Shown: one piece after another, positions 34,971 through 47,156 of the stretch | How the letters are laid out: each line of letters opens with the position of its first letter | Position numbering within the stretch: position 1 is the stretch's first letter | Source: Ischnura elegans | Lineage: Eukaryota > Arthropoda > Insecta > Odonata > Coenagrionidae | Assembly: GCF_921293095.1 (NCBI RefSeq) | Contig: NC_060246.1 | Coordinates: 112,572,941 to 112,636,940, forward strand | DNA: 64,000 nt | Direction: 5' to 3' | Translations under genes and position numbers: made by a program | Notes under the pieces: generated by a model | Database searches by the model: none | Told to the model about the DNA's origin: nothing | Seen by the model: the letters and a program-made list of their open reading frames with translations, nothing else

Positions 34971-36413
34971 TTAATCAGGAAAGTCAGAGTTTCATGGTAC
35001 CTGACTAAGGTCCCCTGCACCATGCAATATAATCTAACTTTCCCTACTTAATTTTTGGTGGAGAAATTTGAGCACTTTGCGTCTTCTGCCATAACAGCTA
35101 CAGCAGATTCCTCTAATATGCGCCACCGCATAATGGCGCAATGGCGCTCGCTCACTTGGGGCGATTCCCCAAGAACAGAATCCCGCCAGAGAACCTATGT
35201 GTTCTCCAGTAAATTGGGCAGAAAGCAATGGAAGTTGTACGTAGATAGCTGAAGATGGTAAAAATTCATTCTTCGCGGGTGTTTAATTCATTTAAACAGA
35301 AATGAAGTAATAAGTTTGGTTATTATCGACTGAAAAAGTGATACAGTTCGCTAATTAAGTCCGTTTCCGAAGTGGCGTGAAAGCAGAATTAAAGATTATT
35401 TTTTGAAAATCCCTCCATTAAAAGAAAACTTGAATGATTATTGCTATGGTTACAATTTTAATTGGATACAAATTGACTATCATCGAATGAAATATGTTTA
35501 CAATTAATGTTGAATAGTTAAATAATTATTGTTGAGTATCTATTTTTACGTTACATTCTGTTTGCGGAATGAAGACTGCACCACTAGTAACTATGTGCCG
35601 CGTTCGTCTTGTGCCACAAAGCAATGGTTGCAACGCATGCGTTCTGCTCCGTTACAAGTCATCTGCATAAAAAATATTATTGTCCATGATTCTGATTCCG
35701 TCTAATATTGGTGCCATGCTCTGTTTAAGCCTGGCGGCAAAACCTCATCTTTGAATTTTAAATGAACCTATATCTTTTCTATGAATTATTTATTAGCGCG
35801 ACACATGTTCCGACTTTTCCTGTGTGTATATTGACTCCTAAAAGAATAGGAGGTACTAAAACCTGTCGGTAGGGAGAGGCACCGTGAATTGCCGCACTAT
35901 GGGGCACTGACCTTAGTGATGCCACTGGACCTGTATTCCATTTTTTCTACTGTTTGTAAAGCTATAAACTATATGGTGGCTATTTATAGTGCTACACCTC
36001 AACATCCTCCGTCAATGGTCGCGTTAAGACCGCTTAATGCGGCGAAAAGTTTCTGCTGATCCCTTACAGTGGTTGCTCACCGGTCAGTCAACATGTTGTG
36101 ATATTTTGCACCATTGTTGGAGGATTAATGACTCGGGGAGTGACCGGTCAGTGAAATCAAACAAACTCGATGCAGCGGCGTATATACATAGCCCCCCTTA
36201 CCCCCGAAATGAGGAAAATAAATGAAGTAAGTTTCGTAGTTTGAATGAATCAAGCGTGAGGGTAAGGCCGTGGCATGCAGTGATACTCCGTCACCTATGT
36301 TATTTCTTTTTGTATATGAATATATTAGTATGAAGTATAATGGGTATTCCTTATTTACAATGCATCAAAGTGACTTTACATTGATATTGCCTCCCCAATT
36401 CTGTAATCCTCTA
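34971..36413. other. Intergenic stretch
   Basis: Overlapping open frames on both strands near 35034-35252 have no recognised domain. Nothing else is supported. Confidence 0.4.
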
Positions 36414-36565
36414 CATAGGCGGATCTAGGGGGTGCATCACGGGGGCACGTGCCCCCCTTATAAATATGCAAGATTTTCAATACGGTCCCTCTATCATTGC
36501 GTTCGTTTTGTATTACGAGGTATCTTTGTGCCCCCCCCCAGAACAAAATCCTGGATCCGCCCCTG
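36414..36565. mobile_element. 152 bp hAT-type MITE with near-perfect 8 bp target duplication
   Basis: The ends CATAGGCGGATCTAGG and CCTGGATCCGCCCCTG are inverted copies in the common arthropod hAT style. Flanks ATCCTCTA (36406-36413) and ATCCTATA (36566-36573) match at seven of eight bases. Confidence 0.85.
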
Positions 36566-36658
36566 ATCCTATAATCAATGCATCAACATTCTAGTTAATG
36601 CTAAGCAGGTACACATGAGGGATAGAATGGTAAAACCCAAAAGGCTGATACCGCCAAA

Positions 36659-36687
36659 CTGAAGCGCCCCCGGTGGGGGCGCTTCAG
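36659..36687. repeat. GC-rich 13-bp-arm hairpin
   Basis: CTGAAGCGCCCCC pairs perfectly with GGGGGCGCTTCAG around GGT. No T-run follows and no adjoining gene is known, so no terminator role is claimed. Confidence 0.85.
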
Positions 36688-36689
36688 CA

Positions 36690-37030
36690 ATTTTCGTCGC
36701 ATAAGAAGGAGACCGTCCCGTAGAAGCTGAATTTATATAGCTAGTTAGGACTCATATTAATCGGTTTTCAAACATGTCCGCAGCTCGTATTTCGAGTGCA
36801 GAGCGATCCGAATGTTTGCAACTTTGATCTCGCGAGACATAAAACTGAAAATTTACGAATTTCATAGATTTTGTCATCGCAGATATAAATTTGGTTTAAT
36901 GGGCCAAACAATAGATGATTTTACCGAGCAGTTGGGATCTTTATGCTGTCAGCATCGCGAGTGGCGACTCTTAAAAACCCATTTTAATGCACATTTGGTA
37001 CGTATAAAATCGTTTCAGGCTTGATTTTGT
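36690..37030 (-). repeat. Fold-back repeat family, inverted copy
   Basis: Read on the minus strand, the block matches the arms at 51530-51870 and elsewhere: the GGATCGCTC-like start, a GCGGACATTT-like block and AAAACCGATTA. The 70-codon frame at 36812-37024 is inside this repeat and is not considered a gene. Confidence 0.6.
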
Positions 37031-37279
37031 GGAATATTGTTAAATCCGTGTTAAATTGAATAATGTGGAAATTACCATTTTCGTTTTTATCATGGATGGT
37101 ACATTTGGTAGCCCACAGGGGAAGAATCCATTGTAATATTTGTGGAATTGACCTATGTACATATGTTGCTAGTTATTTGGAATGTGAGAAAATACGAGTG
37201 CAAATGTCCTATAAGGAGAGCCACGATTCTTGGAACGTGTAACGCAACTGTTATATATCCGTGCGGCCATCAACAGTCA

Positions 37280-37700
37280 AACTGTCTTGGCAAGGCGCGA
37301 AGGGAGAAAGGCCAAGGGGGGATGGGGAAGGGGGCGCCCTCCCCATTTTCCCCTCCCGCCTTTCTTTCCAACCCCTCACCCTCCCCATCGCGGTCCCGGT
37401 GTAGTCCTCTCTTGCCCTTCGCTGCGCTGAGCGAAAGGACCCCTCCCCTTCCCAAATCCTTTGGATGTCCGCCAAATGGGTTTGCATCCTTGTCCTCCCC
37501 CCCTTTCGTGAGCGGGCGAAGGTTGTGCCGGCAGTGGCAGTAGGGCAGTCTGGCGGGCGTCGGCGACCTTAGCATGTTCGTGTGTTTGTGTGTGGAATCA
37601 CGACGACCAGCTGTGGCGGTCACGGAGGCCCCTCCCTCTCGCGGTCGAAAAGTGAATGAGCTTTTGTTTTTGTTTTCCACTTCGCTCCTCTCCTTTTCCT
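37280..37700. promoter_or_regulatory. GC-rich island, candidate promoter or first exon
   Basis: CpG and G/C content rise sharply against AT-rich surroundings. Long frames open on both strands here (for example 37270-37782 minus) because of the composition, and none resembles a protein family. It could be an alternative 5' exon of a gene further right. Confidence 0.35.
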
Positions 37701-40124
37701 TTCCTCTCACCTCGTCGAGGGGAAACAGCCAATATCGCTGTGCGGGCATAATTAATATTGTTGACCAAGCCGTTGACCTCATTGGAATCCGTTTCTAGTT
37801 ATATTTTCTCGAGGTTTTGGTCAACAACGTAAAAAAGAACGCTTTCCAACGTTTCGATTTATTTGTAAATAATATTCTGGGCTTTATTGGTTAGAGAATG
37901 GGTAACTGTGGGTATAAAACCGCATGTTCACTCTTATATTAAAAAAAAAATAATTGAAATTTGAAAACAGTTAGTTGGCTTGGGATACTGTGAGTCAGGG
38001 TCCTACTAAACACATTTTTAATCAACCCATCTCCATAGCCTTTTATACATTAACCAAATAAATAAACTGGGAACAAAAAATATGGAAAAAAACTAGTAGA
38101 AACTAATTTTTATAAAATGATATTTTTCAGCCTTGAAATTTTATTGGGTTTCCATTAATTAAGTTAACTTATATATCCACGTTATATTTCTTATGATTGT
38201 AAAAAGTTGGGGTAAATATTGTTTCTTCGCGTAGTTATTATTGTTAATGTTTCATATTTGTACTGTTTGGGCTGGTAATTTTTTGTTACGGTTTAACTTA
38301 ATGGTGTTTATAGGAATTTTAATGTTGTTTCTTTTGGCAGCACATGTAAATAAAACTCTCAGTATTCCTGGTCAGGTAACAGTTTTCAAAATTCTTTATG
38401 TTCATTTTTTTATGTGCAAGAGCGGACGTTCGTTTGTTTGACCTACTATTATCCATGTGTCCCATCATAACATCTCTGGATATTATTTACATTTTAATCA
38501 AAATGTAGGAATAACTTCTTTTACTTTGTTAACTTTACCCCCGCGAAAATATTAATAACAATGTATAAACATTTCTCATTCACTCCTAGTTTCAACTCCA
38601 CCAGGTGGAGTACCACCCAGTTGTCGGCAAGCTTTCAAACCTTTTTTAAGTATAATCATAAAACCACACTCAGTAGTGAAGTTAGGGAATCACGCGGTGT
38701 GTATGCGTTTCACACAGAACTGTACACCGAAGATTTTCCTCTTATAATAAGTGGTGGGCCAATTTACTGATGGTCGGTCATTTTACGTGCCGCCACCCAG
38801 TCTGTCGAGAGCGTGACCCTCTGGTGGGGTTTCGTCCTGGGCGGCGAGACCCACCTGTGGGACTGACATCCGATGCTATATGTACGATATTAGCATACCA
38901 AATGTTTCTTTTTCTAACTCCTCAGGTCGCTAAATAGCGACAGCTGCAAATGGAAGATGAATAGCAAATTTGCCATCGCGCTGGGAGGAAGGCTTGTGTG
39001 GCCCAGTGGTGGGTCACGTGATAAGGAACGCAGTTTCCAGTGCCTAATCTCTGCAAATTTACACTAACCATTGCGGTGATGTTGTGAACATCGGTCACGG
39101 CTTGAGTCTATTCTGCGTTTGTCATACCTTTCTGCAAATTTCGGACATCAACATCGTACTGTTTGCGTGCTCCGTTGTGAATGTAAGTCACTCTCGTAAT
39201 CTAAATTTCCATATGTATTCTGTTTTTCCTCGCCTCCATTCTAATTTATCATCCCTGCTCGTTATTACCAGAGTCTTTTAAATTGCCCGAGTATTATTTT
39301 TCTCTTAGAGGCGAAGACCAGTCGCCATATTTGAAACCCAAATTGCGCTAATCTAGGCTCTCCGGAGTCTTTTTGTGGGCTCATGTGTTAAAAAGCGGAG
39401 TGAGATTATTTTTTTAATATTCTGGCATCACTTCATAAATTTTACTCTTTTTGAATTTTTTATATCTCAGTAATTATGCTCGTCCGTTCCCTACTATCCT
39501 CACGGTACGGATGGCTTGTATGATGAAGAGGAATACTTTCTCTTGATTTTTTGCCCGCTGTATGGAGTAGCACGCTCTGTCAGAGGATGCAGCGCATAGA
39601 ATTCATTGTGAGCTGTGTGCAGGGTAGTTGTTGCAGTAATTAATGTCGCAACTGAGCTTTGAGAAGCGAGGCTCTCTTTTTTTTAATGGGACGGAACGTC
39701 ACTTTTTTTTTTACTCTCTCTCGGTCGGCTGGAGATGCGCGCGCATATGAATATTATTTGCCCTCACCGCCTTTCGTGGCGGCTCTTCAAGTGTCTCCAT
39801 CATGGCACTTAAATTTTCCGTTTACGTCACGTACGCCTATCTATACGCAACAAACTGTGTTGCTGCGTACAAGTATAGTTCATGTAAATGAAGGAAATGA
39901 AGCAAGAATATAAATATGGACGACGCCTCGCAGACATATGAGACCTAGGAGACCAGCGGAAATGCGGGAAATTTTTAGCATAAGTAGTCTACCGCCTGAC
40001 GCTTACAGTTTTTTATTTAGAACTTCTTCTCCTACTCTTTCAGTGATTCAACTCGAAGGTTGATATTGTCAGGTATTGTCAGGTGAGGGTCTAGTTCATC
40101 CTGGACTAAGCCTCATGTATGTGA
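37701..40124. other. Intergenic or intronic stretch
   Basis: No coding or RNA feature is supported. A (GTCAGGTATT)-like short duplication lies near 40065-40085. Confidence 0.4.
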
Positions 40125-40285
40125 ATACCACTCGTAAGGGCGGGAGGGGGGCAGTTTGCGCCAACTCACACTAAAAGGATTAGTTATTTGGGGTTGTCCA
40201 AAGGATTCACCCGAGTTCTGAACCCGGGACCCTTCCATGTGCAGCCAAGCGCTTGACCACTAGGCTTCTACGCTCATCCTAAAGA
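40125..40285 (-). mobile_element. tRNA-derived SINE
   Basis: The minus strand reads GATGAGCGTAGAAGCCTAGT, then GGTCAAGCGCTTGG (A-box region), then GGGTCCCGGGTTCAGAACTC (B-box region), in tRNA order and spacing but without a full cloverleaf. Confidence 0.65.
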
Positions 40286-40406
40286 TCTGGTTGGCAGTCA
40301 AAATTCCAACTCTTCACCACTCCTTAACTACAACCCTTAGGCCAACCTGAAATCACCGCCTCTCCCCCAAGACCACCGGGGAGACTGGATTGCAATCCTA
40401 AACAGT

Positions 40407-40697
40407 ATGGAAATAGGTGTGCTGAATGAGGAAGTTTTACTAATCATTATCCTTGTAACTGATAAACAGCATCACTATCATCGAGATTTTAGCGATGCTC
40501 AGTGGCCTGAAATCGAAAATATACTTGACATATATGAGATGACGTTTTTCGAGGCCGAAACCTCTAAGTTTACTATTTGCTATCCAAAAAATCGTTCGGA
40601 TTCAATCACATCAGTTGGCATATACGAGCAAATTCGCCGTTGTCTAGTCCAAGGAATGGCTTTTTTTTACCATCTATTGGAAAATCATACTGATTAA
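40407..40697 (+). CDS. Hypothetical 96-aa open frame
   Basis: The frame runs from ATG to TAA and contains RDFSDAQWPEIENILDIYEM and a mix of acidic and aromatic residues that looks more protein-like than the surrounding frames. There is no signal peptide or known motif. It lies about 120 bp right of a SINE. It may be an exon, a relic or chance. Confidence 0.25.
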   Translation: MEIGVLNEEVLLIIILVTDKQHHYHRDFSDAQWPEIENILDIYEMTFFEAETSKFTICYPKNRSDSITSVGIYEQIRRCLVQGMAFFYHLLENHTD

Positions 40698-41034
40698 ATG
40701 GATAGTGGAGTGTTTCACTGGTGTGAAAAACGGTATCAACTACGTATGTATGTATGTATGCTACTTATTATCTATTTTGTTATAGTTTCAGAGACGTTAC
40801 TCTTAGTTTGAGTGCCGTTACGTTACAAAATGAAGAACGCTAATTTAATTCGACCTTTCTCATAAAATGGAATAAAACTGGGGCCAAAAGATATATTTAA
40901 GGCGGGAAATGTATTTCAAGGATTTAATGAAGTGAACTGAAGACGTGGCTGACGAAAAATAAATCCACTTGCGATCCCGAATAGTAGCTAATGTTTTGAA
41001 TGCACGTTAGGATCTCGTCTTCGAGCGGCTGTAG

Positions 41035-41625
41035 CAGTGGCGGTTTGCCCTTAAGGACTCTCGGACGCCGCCCCTCCCAAAGATTTGAAAAAGGAAAAAA
41101 GAAATAAATACCCATTCAATTGTAAGTATACATCTAATTAACCTAAGTATTTTTTCAATCGCTTACATCGAAAATGTAGGAAAAACACGCAGAAATAGCG
41201 CGAGAAGTTCGCATTTCTAGCCGCGGGGCGCTGGCCAGAACATCCTAATCCATCGCCATGCAGTTACATGAAGAGTAGTAGTGGTGGGGGCTGCTGGTGC
41301 TATGACGCGTCTAAGCTTGTGCCTTGTGGAAGTCTTGGGACGCCGCCCGAGCATGCGCAGAACGACGTATCTAGGGAGTTGACATCGCCGTTACGGCTGG
41401 CGGCATTATAATCTGGCGTTTACTTGGTGCTGTAGAGTCGAAGAATACCTTGTTTTTGTTTAAATTTTATTATTATAAATATTTAAATTATATTATTTTG
41501 AATTAAACAAATTTAATACCTTGATGGCAAATTAAAAACTCACTAAAATATACAAAATATTCAAAAATTTTGACCCCCCGATGTAGTGTGCCCCCCCCGA
41601 GCATTGGACTTACGAGCCGCCACTG
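41035..41625. mobile_element. 591 bp non-autonomous hAT element with perfect 8 bp target duplication
   Basis: It starts CAGTGGCGG and ends CCGCCACTG. The flanking bases GGCTGTAG at 41027-41034 and 41626-41633 are identical, the 8 bp duplication expected for hAT. The interior has no transposase frame. The intact duplication and ends suggest a fairly young insertion. Confidence 0.93.
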
Positions 41626-42394
41626 GGCTGTAGTTGGAAACCCACGACTCACTTCTCTTATTTGTATGATGACGACGATAATTCATCATATTTTCCATGT
41701 TTTTTCCGGTTGTGTTGTGGAGTGGTATGACAAGGAACTAAGATTTCTTTTCCCTGTGTCACGATTCTTAAGTAAAACGCCTTCGAAAATGGGAAAAGTA
41801 ATATTGTGAACGTTGATAAGGTTAATTTAAGCGTCCATAAAACGGAATATTCATTTCGGGCATTCGTCGAGAAGTCGTATAGCGGATGTGGAAATGTGGA
41901 GCGGGTGGGCTATTTGCCGATAAGTAGCCCATGCGATAAGCTATCGCCACAACGGAGTCATTAAGATCCGTTACCAAGTCTTAAGCGTCTATTCTTGTAA
42001 GTGGTTATAGGACACTCAAAGTCTATTTCTGGAAAACTAAGAAATATGAAACATTCGAAAGATTCTGTGTTCAAGAAAGAAATTAGGCTTACAGTCAAGT
42101 ACTTAACAAAACACGTCATAATTATTTCATTTTCCACCTTCGCACGCAGTCGGCCGCTCTTCCAACACTCTTATTTTTTCACAATTGCTTAAATCTGTTG
42201 TCTGTTCGATAGAATTTTTATCACCTTATGCTCACCACCATTGAAAAATTGGTGCTCTAAGAGGTATTTTGCCCTGAGCTGATAATTAGTATTATTAACC
42301 AGGAATGTGTGTGTTACTCCGTTATAACGGACTCGATAATCGTATTTTTACCATCGTCGATGAGGACAGAGTTTTGAAAGTAAGTATCTGCAGC

Positions 42395-42554
42395 CTACTT
42401 CTTGAGCTACTCTCGGAGGGAAGTCGACTGCTTTTACCAGTTAGTGGTTGAGTTGATGACGTCACGAGTTCTTGCCGAGCGGATCATCGTTTCTCAATTA
42501 CTCCTTCGTCTTGCGGGCATGGTCCTCGTGTGGTCCGTTGTTGTTCACACTCAG
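42395..42554 (+). promoter_or_regulatory. Candidate promoter and first exon with CRE site
   Basis: A perfect CRE/ATF octamer TGACGTCA lies at 42457-42464. About 55 bp on, an ATG at 42519 opens MVLVWSVVVHTQ and reaches CAG followed by GTGAGTGATT at 42555, a strong donor in phase 0. The short peptide is hydrophobic and could begin a signal peptide. No acceptor partner was identified, so the exon is inferred only from motif order. Confidence 0.35.
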
Positions 42555-43849
42555 GTGAGTGATTACGTCCATCATTGAATGGTGCTGTATAGTAAATGAA
42601 CAAAAACGGTAATGACGTCACCAACTACTGAAAAGTCATTGGATACGTTCTCGTTTTTTTATTTTTAACTTAAGAGAGAATGGCTGAATAGGAATTTTTT
42701 GTCGTATTTTATCTTTCCCTTACTTTCACCGTTTATGGCCTTGCGATTTCGTATCGTAGTGAATGACTCTATGCAAAATAAATGTACCACTTGCGACGCA
42801 ACATGGCGTTGTAGTTGACAAAGCTCTAAGAATACTGAAAAAAATCCTAAAATGTGCGGGGGCTCCACGGTAGCTTTAGAATCATGAAAAAGGCGAAAGG
42901 AAGTTATTCCAATTGGAAAATCATGGCCTGTCATCCGATTTGAAAATTTTATTTCATCATTTCTAACGGATACTAAGGAGAGTTGTTAAGATTTTAATGA
43001 AATCTACTAATTAGTATCTTTTAACCTTTTCTGTGTACCGTAAGTATAATTATTTCCATGTTGTCCTCAGATTTTGCGTACTTACAAATGATTCCCGCGA
43101 ATATTAATAAAAAAAAACCTTTTGTCTTTTTAGAAGGCATTTACGGTGTTTGAAGAGCGAAATCTTGCTACTGAGAAAGTTGATAATGCATAATTATAAT
43201 TTTAATTAATACTTTTCCAAATATTTCAACCAGCTTTTGCGACATTATCACGTAATTTACCTCGGTTGACTTACAATTATAATATTAATTTGCTAATGAC
43301 TGAGAAATTTGCATGGCAATAAGCCTAATTTTTGTTTTTGCTTAATTATTAAGATTTAACGAACATTGCACCACAATCAGTAAGGCAAATTCTTTCTTTC
43401 TTATTTGCAATGCGCCTCCTACCAGACTTTTAAAAATTAACATGAATTCAAAATATGCGAAAAAAAGAGAAAAATCAAAAGTCTAATCATCATCGTCAAA
43501 ATCTATGAGAAAATTTGAAATTTTTCTAATCGTAATTTTTTCTATGAACGCAGCCATTGACCTGTGAGTTCTGGCATGACACGCTTTGTGTTCCCAATGG
43601 TTAATTTACTCCTAATTTTTTCCATATACTGGTCTTCAGGCTGCAATTAAGGGATGAGGCCAGTAAAAATATCAATAAATATCTATGGATTAGAATTGAT
43701 AAAGAAATTATCTTCATGGATTCGGGGCGTTTATAGAAAAAATTGCGTGCATACGACGCCGTTATTTATTATTGTCCTGCGCAACTATGACTGCTAACTG
43801 CCGCTCTTAAGAAATTGAAATTGACTTGGTTTGTTTCTTAGCCGCATTA
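42555..43849. other. AT-rich stretch, nothing identified
   Basis: The open frame at 42665-42934 minus shows no recognisable domain. No element ends were found. Confidence 0.45.
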
Positions 43850-46192
43850 ATGTCTTTTGCCGCCGCCGCGGCGGAAGAGTCTCGGGAATTGTGGCATTCC
43901 GCCCGGCCTGCCGGCCGGCTCGCACGATCAGCTGATGCATGAGGTCGTGCGTCTGTTGTGAAACCTCTCCCTCTCTGTCGGCGGTGTTGTTCGAGGGACC
44001 TTTGGCTCAGAGAAGGCTCTCTCCCTGTGTGGAGAGGGAGGGGGGTGGGTTTGGAAGCGGCTGATAAGCGGGAGGGGTGGGGGTTAGCTGCTCCCCCCCC
44101 CCCTGCTCGCCCATTTTTATCCCCGCTGACGAAACGGAGAGAACGGTTCTCTCCGGTCTTTATCTCAGTTGTCTCTCTGCGCGTCCAGGCGTGCGAGTGT
44201 GGAGCGCACGTTTTCCTAGCTTAAAAGCTCTGCTGGTGCGTGCGTGTGTCACCCCTGGAGGAGTACCCCCGTCCCCATTTCACTCCACCCCTTTTGCCGG
44301 AGGAGGACCTCCCCCTCGGCCGTGCACGTTCGCTCAGACCTCTTACAGGCGAGAGCGCAATTGAGCGTAGGTGCCATGGTAGGTGCATTCAGTTTGTGGG
44401 AAAGCTACACCTGCAAAACACCCGCGGTATACTTTTCCACGTATCGTTGCATTTCACTGTGGACTTAATAGGTGGAAGTGCGTGGTGTACTGTGTGTAAG
44501 TTGATCCTGCACTGTGGGCAAACCCCTCGGTGCGCTTGTACACAGGGTATATGAATTGACGCGAGTCTCCGTCTGAGGAACTCATGGGAGAAGCGAGAAA
44601 ATAGTCCATTCGACCCCAAGGTTGATAGTGAATTAGCTCTCTGCGCTTCGTGGGAGCATCGCGCCGTCTATTTTGGAAGGAGCACCTGGAGGAACCAAAA
44701 AATCCATTCGACATCTCATGATAGTGTGTAGTGCAGTCCCCAAAGCAAGGAAGTCCATCGACCTTGTCATGATATCGCAGTGGTGTTAAGGCCATCTTCC
44801 GACACACTCAACTCTCTTAGCTGAGCGTAGTAGGTTGAATCTTTACCCATAGTGTAGGAAGTGAGGTTTCATAGGGGTCAATTTTTCAGTTTTCAATCTG
44901 GCTGCGGGCAGTGTTACCGATAATTAATTTTGATGAGGAGAGTTATTGAATGCTGATATTATAAATTTCTCTACCGAGAATTCACTGTGCCGAGAAGAGT
45001 AATCGAATGGTGATGTAAACCAACTTGCCACTGAGAATTCAGTGTGCTATGGACGTTAGTCGAATTGTGATATTATAAATTTCTCCACCGGTTCACCGAA
45101 CCTCAAAGGGGGGGTGGGGGTGTTTTGGTATTTTCTCTTGCCGGGCGGAAGTGTGTTTTCGTTCGTCAAGGTGAGCGCGGAGTCGACAATGAGAGTGACG
45201 GTGCAAGGGGGGAGGTGGTGCGCGCGCTGCCCCTCACATCTCGCCGAGGACGGGCGGTCCACCTCGGAGGAGGAGATGGGCGCCCCCACGTTGGAAGGGA
45301 GGGCCGCGTGCTCTTGCTGAAGGAAGGCTCACTCGAAGAGTGTACGCACACACTCCTCCACCACCCTTCAAGACGAGAGGACGGCCGTGGTGGTGGAAGA
45401 TGGACCCGTGAAGGCAGCTGGAGCCTATCGAAGTCTAGTGCTGTGATCCGTGTGAATTGGTGATAACCGAGTGTATATAATTATTGAGCCTTCACAGGAG
45501 GCGGTTTTCTCAATCATACACTGCTGGATGTGCCTCGTTGTATTTAAATACCAGGACACAGTTTTAATTTCATGTGGCCGTGGTCAGATGTGTCAGTAGT
45601 TAGTGATTCCCTAGTGCAAGAAGGTAGTTTTCGTTGGGGACAGTTTTCTCCATCATTTTTAATCCATCACATTTCATACGAATACCGTGGCACACAATTT
45701 CTCGTGGCCTTGGTCGATTTTCGCCGAGAATTCAGTGTGCTACAGAGTCATCGAATGATGATGTTTGTAAATTCGGTTTAATTTTGCTGCTACGTGTAAT
45801 TCCATGCGGTTCAGTGAGTCTTCGGTAGTGTAAGGAATTGAGAGAAGTCGCCAGTTGTGTGTGCCTTGATCGCTTAATATCCCGAGTGCGTGTGTTTTTT
45901 TCTTATCTGCGTGGTTACATACCGACATATATCATCCGGATTCTTCGCCCTCGCTGGCACGGGGAGCCGAACAGCGTTTGTTCTTTTGGTGATTGCCATT
46001 TCTCGTGTTTTCCCTCCTGAGGATACGCACAATTCTCCATCGAGATTGGTCTACCATTCCCCTGTTATCTTTGAGAACCTCCTTTCATCCCCCCCCCCCC
46101 CCCCGGAATCTTCTCTCCGACCTGACCTATCCATTGGTGACGGCATGATCTCCGCTGGGGGCGCAGCTGCGCGGATCGTCAGCCGGACCACG
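43850..46192 (+). promoter_or_regulatory. Large GC-rich island, candidate long 5' leader of a + strand gene
   Basis: The region combines high CpG, C/G runs (16 C at 46089-46104) and frames open on both strands. It ends at a strong donor (ACG then GTGAGTGACC at 46193) preceded by an ATG at 46145 that opens MISAGGAAARIVSRTT in phase 0. A second donor-like GTGAGCGCGG lies at 45171. This looks like a promoter and long untranslated exon ending in the first 16 codons of a protein continuing to the right. No matching acceptor was recognised in the window. Confidence 0.4.
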
Positions 46193-46410
46193 GTGAGTGA
46201 CCAGGACGGCGACGGTGTCCTTGAGGACCCACATGCTTCCCTCTTTACACATCGAATATTGTTTTTCTTAGGTGACTTATCACTCATTTAAATCTGACCT
46301 TGTATTTTAGTGAAGGGAACAGTGTATACCACTGTCAATATTTGCCTCCGAGAGTTCAGTGTGCTACTGATTGTGAGAGTAATTGAATTATAATGTTATA
46401 AATATCTCCA
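44570..46410 (+). repeat. Degenerate ~60 bp repeat units in the GC-rich leader
   Basis: A unit built on GAGAATTCAGTGTGCTA, then GTAATCGAATGRTGAT, then TATAAATTTCTCCACCGG recurs at about 44935-45090 (three units), 45725-45785 and 46340-46410. A longer direct repeat pairs 45060-45180 with 46378-46495 (TCTCCACCGGTTC, TGCCGGSCGGAAGTG, CGTCAAGGTGA). A related TCCATTCGACC series runs at 44605-44770. Units are diverged but regularly ordered. Confidence 0.6.
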
Positions 46411-47156
46411 CCGGTTCGCCTAATCTCAGAGGGGAGGGTGTTTTGGTGTCTCTTGCCGGCCGGAAGTGGTTTTCCCTCGTCAAGGTGATCGCGGTTTATG
46501 GAATAGTTCTAATGCATAGCGGAAGATAGTAAAAGTTTCTAGGGTGTAACTAATTTACAGCTGATAAGTATTGTGAGAGGATAATGAGGTAAAATTTTCT
46601 AATTCACAAAAACATAGGCTAGTGTTTACCAGGCCCTGATCATAAAAAAGGATTTTAGCATGTAAGTAAGGTCATCGCTGTAGTGGAAGATATGCGGCCA
46701 CTTCAAAGGTGGACGGTTGGTGACGAATTACTCACCTAAAACTTGTGCCTTCATATTGTAATTTTCGGGGTGTGTAAAATTGACCCAGGGTAGCATGTGC
46801 CCGTATCTCAAATTTTGTAACTCTTCACTTAGTATTTCTCGGATAAAATTTTTCATATATTCGAGATATGTACAGGAGGGTGCTATTTGCTGTATGCTAA
46901 GGTCTATACTACTCATCCTGAAAAATTCAAGATGATTGCTTAAGTTTTCGACGAGTAATACTTCAACTAGAAAAGACGAAATACGTCCGTCGAGAGGTAT
47001 GTGTGCGTCCTTATAAACCTTGTTTACCCGTCGAATTTGACAGCTATAGCAGTCGACTGTCAGCTCGACTCGAATGTGTGGACAGTGGCTGCGTAACACT
47101 GCGAAGAGAGAATGTTGCGTTCTCTGCGAGAATGTTGTCCGCCTTGATTCTATCTA
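46193..47156. other. Stretch between the GC-rich island and the mariner
   Basis: It contains the second copy of the 120 bp direct repeat (to 46495). Open frames at 46728-47099 minus and 47003-47317 plus are not recognised. Confidence 0.4.

Noticed and set aside
36659-36687. Rho-independent terminator
   Set aside because: The GC hairpin resembles one, but the genome is eukaryotic and no T-run or gene end follows.
36812-37024. 70-codon open frame as a small gene
   Set aside because: It is part of the fold-back repeat, and the equivalent frame is not kept in the other copies.
37270-37782. 170-codon minus frame and 133-codon plus frame overlapping
   Set aside because: Both strands are open because of G/C-rich composition, with no conserved motif. 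A promoter or first exon is a better reading.
40741-40762. (GTAT)n array as a feature of interest
   Set aside because: It is a short ordinary microsatellite.
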